In this document: in pieces, positions 58,613-64,000 of the stretch
How the letters are laid out: each line of letters opens with the position of its first letter
Position numbering within the stretch: the first letter of the stretch is position 1
Assembly: GCF_002563855.1 (NCBI RefSeq)
Contig: NZ_PDJQ01000001.1
Span: forward strand, 2,542,001 to 2,606,000
DNA length: 64,000 nucleotides
Direction: 5' to 3'
Origin: Tepidiforma thermophila
GTDB lineage: Bacteria > Chloroflexota > Dehalococcoidia > Tepidiformales > Tepidiformaceae
Position numbers and translations under genes: made by a program
Notes under the pieces: generated by a model
The model's database searches: none
The model's input: the letters and a program-made list of their open reading frames with translations, nothing else
Told to the model about the DNA's origin: nothing

Positions 58613-58625
58613 TACTGTTTCTGCA
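58613..58625 (+). promoter_or_regulatory. DUF454 gene leaderless promoter (-10)
   Basis: TACTGT (58613-58618), 7 bases, GTG 58626; CATACT two bases earlier is an alternative reading. Confidence 0.45.
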
Positions 58626-59072
58626 GTGCAGGAGACCGGTTTCGCCGGTATGGGAGAATTGGAAGGTTCGGCCGCTGTGCCGCGGCAGGCGACAACGCGG
58701 GGCGTCCGCCGGTGGGTCTACGTGGGGCTGGGAAGCGCGCTGGTGGGTATCGGCATCCTGGGGCTGTTCCTGCCGCTGTTGCCATCGACGGTATTTTTCC
58801 TCGGAGCTGCGGGGCTGTACGGGAAGAGTTCGCCGGGGGCGTACCGGTGGCTCACGACCAACCGGTGGTTCGGGCGGCACCTGCGGGATTACAAGGAGCA
58901 GCGCGGGGCGACGGTGGGGGCGAAAGTGTGGTCCATCGCCACGCTCTGGGTCGGCATCGGGGTGAGCGAGTACTTTATCGACATGCCGTGGGTGCAGCTG
59001 GCGCTCATTGCGATTGGCGTAGCGGTGACGCTTCACCTGGTGACGCTGCGGACCATCCGGAAGTCATCCTAG
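58626..59072 (+). CDS. DUF454 (YbaN-like) membrane protein
   Basis: 148 residues. VGIGILGLFLPLLPSTVFFL and LTTNRWFGRHLRDYKEQRG are the DUF454 signature; four membrane helices are predicted, the last two in IATLWVGIGVSEYFIDMPWV and beyond. Family function is unknown. The GTG 58626 matches the -10 spacing; an ATG at 58650 is an alternative. Confidence 0.88.
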   Translation: MQETGFAGMGELEGSAAVPRQATTRGVRRWVYVGLGSALVGIGILGLFLPLLPSTVFFLGAAGLYGKSSPGAYRWLTTNRWFGRHLRDYKEQRGATVGAKVWSIATLWVGIGVSEYFIDMPWVQLALIAIGVAVTLHLVTLRTIRKSS

Positions 59073-59536
59073 GCGGTAGGGGCGGTTTCGCCGCGGGCGG
59101 CGCGTTCGAAATCGGCGAGCAGCAGGTCCATGTCTTCCTGCGGGATTTCGTGCAGGTTGCCCTGGTAGGCGAGGGTCCAGTTGGCGCGGGGCCAGCGCTG
59201 GGTCCAGCGGAAGCGGTCGTGGTAGGGCTCGGCATCGAGCCAGCGGTCTTCGGGCAGGACGATGACGGGTTCGATGCCGGCGCGGTAGGGGTAGAGCTCG
59301 TCGGGCTTCTTCGCGCTCTGCCAGATGCGCGTGTGCTCCTCGACGACCGGGGAAGTGACGCGGCAAATAGCGGCGAACTGCTTGCGTCCTGAGATGTAGA
59401 AAGCGAGCAGGTCGCCGGGCTGGATGCTGTTTGCCATGTTGCGGCGGGTGCTCTTGAAGCCGTGGCGGGTGAAGCCGAGGGCGCGGGTGGTTTCGAAGAT
59501 TTCGGGGGAGCCGACGACGATCCAGTTGCGCGGCAT
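59069..59536 (-). CDS. EVE domain protein
   Basis: 155 residues, one EVE domain (PUA-like, related to YTH), which binds modified bases in known members. NWIVVGSPEIFETTRALGFT, IQPGDLLAFYISGRKQFAAI and PYRAGIEPVIV are the conserved pocket segments. It directly follows ribD with no gap, so it is co-transcribed. EVE proteins are sometimes linked to restriction; no nuclease is near. Confidence 0.88.
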   Translation of the reverse strand: MPRNWIVVGSPEIFETTRALGFTRHGFKSTRRNMANSIQPGDLLAFYISGRKQFAAICRVTSPVVEEHTRIWQSAKKPDELYPYRAGIEPVIVLPEDRWLDAEPYHDRFRWTQRWPRANWTLAYQGNLHEIPQEDMDLLLADFERAARGETAPTA

Positions 59537-60652
59537 TCAGTGCTCCGGTGCGAGGATGGGCAGGGGCGGCTGCCAGCTGCCAGTGTAGCCGCGGATGAGC
59601 ACGTCGGGCGGCAGCGGGGCGATTTCGACGGGGTCGATGTGGATGACCGGCAGCTTGGTGCCGGCGGGCACGAGCGGAATGCCGGCGCTGCCGAGAAGCC
59701 GCGGGGTAACGTAGGCGTGGACCTCGTCGACGAGGTCGGCTTCGAAGAAGGAGGCATGGACCGTGGGGCCGCCCTCGACAACGAGCGACTGGATGTTGCG
59801 CTGGCCGAGGGTACGGAGGAGCTGGCGGAGTTCGAGGCGGCCAGCGCTTCGGTCGAGCTCAAGGAGGGTGGCGCCGCGCTGGACAAGGGCTTCGCGCCAC
59901 TCCGTCGGTGAGCCGTGCGCGGTGGCGACGATGACCGGCGCGCCCGGGGCGAAGACGCGGGAGTCGGGTGAGGTGCGGCCCCGGGCATCGAGGACGACGC
60001 GGACGGGCTGGCGCTCGGCGGGCTGGCCGCCGGGCCGGGCGGTGAGGGCCGGGTCGTCGGCGAGGACGGTGCCGCTGCCGACGAGGATGGCATCGACCCA
60101 GTCGCGGTCGCGGTGGGCGCGTTCGATGGCGGCCTGGCCGGTGAGCCAGGTAATACCGGCGGACGGGGCGCCGACGGCGCCATCGAGGCTGACGGCGAAC
60201 TTTGCGATGACGTACGGGAGGCCGAGCTGGCGCCACTTGAGGTAGGGCCGGAGGAGGTCGGTGACGGCCTCGGCGCCATCGCCGACGGTGACCTCGATGC
60301 CGGCGTCGCGGAGGCGCTGGACGCCGGGCCCGCCGACGTGGGGGTCGAGGAGGGCGACGACGACGCGGGCGACGCCGGCATGGATGATGGCGTCGGAGCA
60401 GGGCGGGGTGCGCTTGCCTTCGAAGGGGACGCAGGGCTCGAGGGTGCAGTAGAGGGTAGCGCCGCGGGCATCGACGCCAGCGAGGGCGGCGGCTTCGGCG
60501 TGAGGGCCGCCGTAGGGGGCGGTTGCGCCACGGGAGATGACCTGGCCGTCGCGGACGAGTACGGCGCCGACCCAGGGGTTGGGGGAGGTGCGGCCGCGGA
60601 CGGATGCGGCGAGGCGGATGGCCTCCTGCATGAAGGGCGAGGGAGCGCTCAT
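59537..60652 (-). CDS. ribD: bifunctional riboflavin deaminase-reductase RibD
   Basis: 371 residues. N-terminal deaminase with zinc-site motifs PHAEAAAL and CTLEPCVPFEGKRTPPC; C-terminal reductase with KFAVSLDGAVGAPSAGITWL and VVEGGPTVHASFF. It catalyses steps two and three of riboflavin synthesis. Other rib genes are not adjacent and no FMN riboswitch is seen; TACCCT 6 bases before the ATG implies a leaderless mRNA. Confidence 0.94.
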   Translation of the reverse strand: MSAPSPFMQEAIRLAASVRGRTSPNPWVGAVLVRDGQVISRGATAPYGGPHAEAAALAGVDARGATLYCTLEPCVPFEGKRTPPCSDAIIHAGVARVVVALLDPHVGGPGVQRLRDAGIEVTVGDGAEAVTDLLRPYLKWRQLGLPYVIAKFAVSLDGAVGAPSAGITWLTGQAAIERAHRDRDWVDAILVGSGTVLADDPALTARPGGQPAERQPVRVVLDARGRTSPDSRVFAPGAPVIVATAHGSPTEWREALVQRGATLLELDRSAGRLELRQLLRTLGQRNIQSLVVEGGPTVHASFFEADLVDEVHAYVTPRLLGSAGIPLVPAGTKLPVIHIDPVEIAPLPPDVLIRGYTGSWQPPLPILAPEH

Positions 60653-60664
60653 GCGACGAGGGTA
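60653..60664 (-). promoter_or_regulatory. ribD leaderless promoter (-10)
   Basis: TACCCT (60664-60659), 6 bases, ATG 60652. The whole 94-base gap upstream leaves no room for an FMN riboswitch. Confidence 0.55.
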
Positions 60665-60746
60665 GCGGAGGGACGGGCAAGATGCGTGCGGGGGCGCCCG
60701 CGGAGCAGCGCTTACCTGCGCGGGTCCGCTCAGCGGGGTCGGCGGA

Positions 60747-61406
60747 TTATTCGTCGGGGGTGAGTTCGTAGGTACAGATGGGGTCGCCGGCGAGGCGGTG
60801 TTCGACGCGTTCAACGGTCATGCCGGGCAGGACGGCGCGGAGGATTGCGCACTCGGCCTCGCAGACCTCGGGGATTTCGGCGGCGAGCTTCAGGAGCGGG
60901 CAGTGGCGGAGGACGATGCGGGTCGAGCGGTCGTCGGGAAGCTCCACGCGCGGAAAGTAGCCGAACCGCTCGAACAGTTCGAGGACACCGACGATGCGGT
61001 CGTCGCGGGCGAGGGCGAGCAGCTGGCTTTCGGCTGCATGCACTTGCTGCTCGACAACTGCGGCGAGTGCGCGATCGAGGAGTTCCGGAGATTCGCCGCG
61101 GATGGCGGCGAGGAGGGTGACGGCGAGGTCGGGATAGAGCTGCGGGAGCAGGCTTTCGCCGCGGGGGGTGAGGCGGAAGACATGGCGCGGGCGGCCGGGG
61201 CCTTCACGGACTTTGGTGAACGTGACGAGGCCCTGGGCTTCGAGAGAGAGGAGGTGCTGGCGGACGGCGCCAGGGGAGAGGAAGGTTTCGCGGGCAAGCT
61301 CGTCGGTGGTGGCTTCGCCGAGGACCTTGATGGCTACCACCAGCGCCTGCCGGGTGGGGGACAGGTAGTTGATGCTGGCGCCCTGGGGCGGTTCGCTCCC
61401 CAACAC
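60747..61406 (-). CDS. SufR-like iron-sulfur HTH regulator 1
   Basis: 219 residues from GTG. N-terminal winged helix (ATTDELARETFLSPGAVRQH, then GLVTFTKVREGPGRPRHVFR). The C-terminal part has four cysteines spaced like the cluster-binding site of SufR: RHCPLLKLAAEIPEVCEAEC and ICTYELTPDE. SufR represses iron-sulfur assembly genes; no suf gene is nearby. A paralogue is encoded 72 bases upstream. TATCGT 7 bases before the GTG marks a leaderless promoter. Confidence 0.85.
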   Translation of the reverse strand: MLGSEPPQGASINYLSPTRQALVVAIKVLGEATTDELARETFLSPGAVRQHLLSLEAQGLVTFTKVREGPGRPRHVFRLTPRGESLLPQLYPDLAVTLLAAIRGESPELLDRALAAVVEQQVHAAESQLLALARDDRIVGVLELFERFGYFPRVELPDDRSTRIVLRHCPLLKLAAEIPEVCEAECAILRAVLPGMTVERVEHRLAGDPICTYELTPDE

Positions 61407-61466
61407 GGGGGCAACGATACCGGCAGGGTTCGACTTGCGCGAACGCTGTCGCGAACGCTGCGACGT
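61407..61466 (-). promoter_or_regulatory. promoter and direct repeats before SufR-like gene 1
   Basis: TATCGT (61419-61414) with 7 bases to the GTG. Just upstream two direct copies of GCGAACGCTG lie at about 61439-61461, 13 bases apart, a plausible operator for autoregulation. Confidence 0.5.
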
Positions 61467-61478
61467 TTCCGAATTGAA

Positions 61479-62126
61479 TCAGTGGAAACCTTGCAGGAGA
61501 TAGGTGCAGGCCGGGGCACCCTCGCTCCGGGCGCAGGTGCGTTCGACCCGGCCGCCGGGCAGGGCGACCTGGATGACGCGGGATTCGATGGCGCAGATCT
61601 CGGGGTGGTCGGCGACGAGTTCGACGAACGGGCAGTGGCGGAGGGTGAGGCGCCACTTGCTGCCGGGGATGGTTTCAAGGAGGGGGTAGTAGCCGAGTTC
61701 GTCGAGGACGCGCACGAGCTGCTGGACCCGGCCGGCCGGAGCGGGGGCATCGAAGGCTTCGGCTGCCTGGCGGAGGCGGGCTTCGACGAAAGCGCGGAAG
61801 AGCGATTTCCGGAGAGCGGGGTCGGATTCGGCGGCCTCGAGGAGCCAGTGTGCGATGCGGGCGTAGCCCTGGGGGAAGAGGGCTTCTGCGCGCGGCGTGA
61901 GGGCGTAGCGGTTGCGGGGGCGGCCGGGGCCTTCGGGCTTCCGGGTGATGGAAACGAGGCCGTGGCGGGCGAGGCCGGCAAGGTGGGCGCGCACGGCAGG
62001 GACGGAGAGGTAGGCGACGCGCGAGAGGGACTCGGCGTCGGTTTCACCGAGCTGCTTCAGGCCGAGGAGCAGGAGGCGGCGCGCCGGGGGCAGGAGTTCG
62101 AGCTGGGGGGTGAGCGTTTCGGCCAT
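61479..62126 (-). CDS. SufR-like iron-sulfur HTH regulator 2
   Basis: 215 residues. Winged helix AYLSVPAVRAHLAGLARHGL and KPEGPGRPRNRYALTPRAEA, then RHCPFVELVADHPEICAIES and CARSEGAPACTYLL with cysteines like those of the neighbour, though the third SufR-type Cys (E-C in paralogue 1) is not at the same place (IES). It is a diverged tandem duplicate. The ATG at 62126 is 16 bases after TACCCT. Confidence 0.83.
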   Translation of the reverse strand: MAETLTPQLELLPPARRLLLLGLKQLGETDAESLSRVAYLSVPAVRAHLAGLARHGLVSITRKPEGPGRPRNRYALTPRAEALFPQGYARIAHWLLEAAESDPALRKSLFRAFVEARLRQAAEAFDAPAPAGRVQQLVRVLDELGYYPLLETIPGSKWRLTLRHCPFVELVADHPEICAIESRVIQVALPGGRVERTCARSEGAPACTYLLQGFH

Positions 62127-62199
62127 TGAAGGAATCGATTGGAGGGTAGGGCGAAACCTGCGCCCGGGTGAGGGCCGATCGGCCCACGGGAGGCGGGCC

Positions 62200-62232
62200 G
62201 GGAGGGCCGGATGCAACGGGGCCGGCCCTCCC
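62200..62232 (-). terminator. hairpin after the globin-coupled sensor gene
   Basis: 11-bp stem GGGAGGGCCGG / CCGGCCCTCCC with 11-base loop, 12 bases past the stop of the sensor gene; no U-tract. Confidence 0.45.
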
Positions 62233-62243
62233 CGGCGGGGGTG

Positions 62244-63890
62244 TCAGGCCGCGGCGGGCTGGCGGAGGGTGAAGGTTTCGCCGCGGGAGTTATGGGCGAG
62301 GGTGCCGAACCGGAGGATGAAGGATGCGAGCTCGGCGGTGCTGCCGGCGAGCGCCTGGGTTTCGCGGGCGATTTCGGAGACCTGGGCGGCGATCTCTTCG
62401 ACGCTGGCCGAAACCTGCTGGCTGGCGGCGGCAGACTGCTGGGCGACAGCGGAGGCATCGGCGACGGCGTGGCGGACCCGATCGGCGGCGGCCGTCATCT
62501 CGGCGGCGCGGGCGGCCGACTCACGGGCGAGGCCAGCGACGCGCTCGAGGATATCGACGACCATGGCCACGCTCTCATCGACGGAGCGGGCGGCTTCGGA
62601 GATGCGGCGGATTTCGTCATTGACGACCGTAGCGCCCTGTACGATGCGCTCGAGGGCGGCGCCGGCGCGCTCGGCGCGGGCCGCGCCTTCGTCGACGTTG
62701 GCCATCGAGGTCTCCATGGCGCGAACGGCGCGCTGGGTGCCGCCCTGGACGGCGCCGATGAGGGCGGCGATCTCCTTGGTGGCGACGGCGGTGCGCTCGG
62801 CGAGGGAGCGGACGTTCTCGGCGACGACGGCGAAGCCGCGGCCCTGTTCGCCCGCGCGGGCGGCTTCGATGGCGGCGTTCAGGGCGAGCAGATTGGTCTG
62901 CGCGGCGATGTCGTCGATAACCTGGACGATGGCGCCGATTTGCGAGCCCTGCCGGCCGAGGTCTTCGATTTCGGCAGCCGTCTGGCGAACGGTGTCGCGG
63001 ATGGCGGCCATGGCCTCGACCGTCTGCTGGACGGCCGCGGTGCCTTCGCGGGCTTCGGCGAGGGAGGCTTCACCCCGCTCGGTAGCGGAGGCAGCCGCAG
63101 CGCGGGCGCGTTCGAGCGCCTGCTGGACGGTATCGGTGGCGCGGACGGCTTCGTCGAGGGCAGCTGCCTGGCCGGCGGCGGCGCGGGCGACCCCCTCGCT
63201 GGCCTCGCCGAGGGCATCGATTTCGGCGTTGAGGGCGGACATCGTGGAGGTTTGCGTGGCGGCGCCGCGGGCGACTTCGGAGACGGCGCCGGCGATTTCG
63301 CGGGCGGCGACATCGACCTGGGCGATGTTCTGGCCGAGGTTCTGGAGGGGCTGGCCGAGGGTATCGTGGATATCGACGAGCTTCTCGAGGACACCCTCGC
63401 TGATGAAGGTTTCGACGGCGAGCGAAGCGTCGAGGACGAAAACCTTCATCAATGCGGCGATGGTGTCGGCGAGATCCTGGCCCTTGAGCTTCTTCGCCAG
63501 CAGCGGGAACAGGAGCTGGCCGTAGATGCCGTAGTTGCCGACGTTCCAGCGGGGCTCGATCTGGAGGCGGGCGTGGGCGGCGCCGACGCGGAGGCGGTGT
63601 TCGAAGTACTCCTCATCGAAGCGGGCGTCGAGGAGGCGGAGGAGGTAGTCCAGCTGGGCTGCTTCGAGGCGGGCGCGGGTGGAGCCGGCCTCCTGGACCT
63701 TGCGCTGCCATTCGGGGAAGGCCGCGGCGTGGTCGTAGAAGCGGCGGACGATCTCCTCGGCCTGGGGGCGGAGGAGGGCGGCGGCGCGGCGGACGAGCGC
63801 GGCGTCGCGGTCGGAGATGCCGACCCAGCGGAGGCGGAGGGCCTGGTCGGCGCGGTCGATGTGGAGGCGTTGGGTGAGGCGGTCGGACAT
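62244..63890 (-). CDS. globin-coupled chemotaxis sensor (HemAT-like)
   Basis: 548 residues, soluble (no membrane helix). Residues ~1-170 form a sensor globin with the proximal His in [17 protein letters not shown], as in HemAT. A methyl-accepting signalling domain follows; its hairpin tip is [20 protein letters not shown] then [15 protein letters not shown]. It probably senses oxygen and signals to CheA, linking to the flagellar locus at 29-38 kb. GGGAG 9 bases before the ATG. No che genes are in the window. Confidence 0.92.
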   Translation of the reverse strand: MSDRLTQRLHIDRADQALRLRWVGISDRDAALVRRAAALLRPQAEEIVRRFYDHAAAFPEWQRKVQEAGSTRARLEAAQLDYLLRLLDARFDEEYFEHRLRVGAAHARLQIEPRWNVGNYGIYGQLLFPLLAKKLKGQDLADTIAALMKVFVLDASLAVETFISEGVLEKLVDIHDTLGQPLQNLGQNIAQVDVAAREIAGAVSEVARGAATQTSTMSALNAEIDALGEASEGVARAAAGQAAALDEAVRATDTVQQALERARAAAASATERGEASLAEAREGTAAVQQTVEAMAAIRDTVRQTAAEIEDLGRQGSQIGAIVQVIDDIAAQTNLLALNAAIEAARAGEQGRGFAVVAENVRSLAERTAVATKEIAALIGAVQGGTQRAVRAMETSMANVDEGAARAERAGAALERIVQGATVVNDEIRRISEAARSVDESVAMVVDILERVAGLARESAARAAEMTAAADRVRHAVADASAVAQQSAAASQQVSASVEEIAAQVSEIARETQALAGSTAELASFILRFGTLAHNSRGETFTLRQPAAA

Positions 63891-63960
63891 AGCGGGACTC
63901 CCGGGCAGGTGGTTTGCAACCGGGCTTCGCGGCCGATTGCCTCCTATCAATCGGTCACGG

Positions 63961-63969
63961 GATACCCAA
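63961..63969 (+). promoter_or_regulatory. GATACCCAA element at the right edge
   Basis: Exact copy of the 9-mer found 70-80 bases before flagellins 2 and 3, here reading rightward out of the window. It predicts a flagellar or chemotaxis gene starting about 70 bases outside. Confidence 0.4.
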
Positions 63970-64000
63970 CATGCCATCGGGAGAAACCCTTCAGGACGGC

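Noticed and set aside
60653-60746. FMN riboswitch before ribD
   Set aside because: The 94-base gap is too short, lacks the conserved RFN core, and the -10 box leaves no leader.

Overview
The window is a high-GC bacterial chromosome segment with tightly packed, mostly housekeeping genes and no mobile element, CRISPR array, rRNA or tRNA that I can recognise. Gene content fits a Chloroflexota bacterium, possibly of the Dehalococcoidia/Tepidiforma type (inference): class III CoA-transferases, a multi-cluster ferredoxin, a lone complex I subunit, many short-spaced leaderless genes and a flagellar locus with several flagellins. The + strand is G-rich almost throughout: + strand genes use G-ending codons and - strand genes use C-ending codons, so the + strand looks like the leading strand over the whole window.

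Layout. 1-2145: UDP-glucose dehydrogenase (cut by the left edge) and a GT4 glycosyltransferase. 2154-6840: atypical pyruvate kinase-like protein with a tiny hydrophobic ORF, acrylyl-CoA-reductase-type oxidoreductase, epoxide-hydrolase-like protein, secreted hypothetical protein. 6971-10174: uvrA behind a probable LexA box. 10438-13968 (- strand): hisH-hisA-hisF-hisI, DUF2905 and a RibD-C reductase. 14020-16092: ligA. 16215-21746: rod-shape operon mreB-mreC-mreD-mrdA-rodA, with start/stop overlaps from mreC on. 21669-27843 (- strand): radA, a GT-C-like membrane protein, recG, degV. 27907-28572: rpe. 29022-38305: three flagellins, flaG-like, fliD, fliS, a small chaperone-like protein, a sortase and flgM. 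38412-43290: pseudo-receiver regulator, family 5 solute-binding lipoprotein, pterin carbinolamine dehydratase, ferredoxin, alpha/beta hydrolase, DUF402 protein. 43293-46795: Rdx protein, nitroreductase, two CoA-transferases. 46796-47142: the longest gene-free stretch, with a strong terminator and repeated palindromes. 47143-53414: small protein, LysM lipoprotein, M28 peptidase, membrane protein, SGNH hydrolase, uvrC, phosphoribosyltransferase. 53477-58550: nuoB, zinc-ribbon protein, thrB, GNAT, and a large PPM-like/beta-propeller membrane protein. 58626-63890: DUF454, EVE, ribD, two SufR-like regulators, globin-coupled chemotaxis sensor.

Two patterns stand out. First, at least a dozen first-of-operon genes carry a TAnnnT hexamer 6-9 nt before the start codon with no room for a ribosome binding site, which implies widespread leaderless transcription. 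Second, flagellins 2 and 3 are nearly identical over their central ~350 residues and there carry the C-ending codon signature of lagging-strand genes although they lie on the leading strand, while their ends are G-ending and divergent: a mosaic pointing to inversion or gene conversion. Flagellar genes are preceded by sigma-28-like GCCGATA(A/C) elements, and flgM (anti-sigma-28) is in the same locus.
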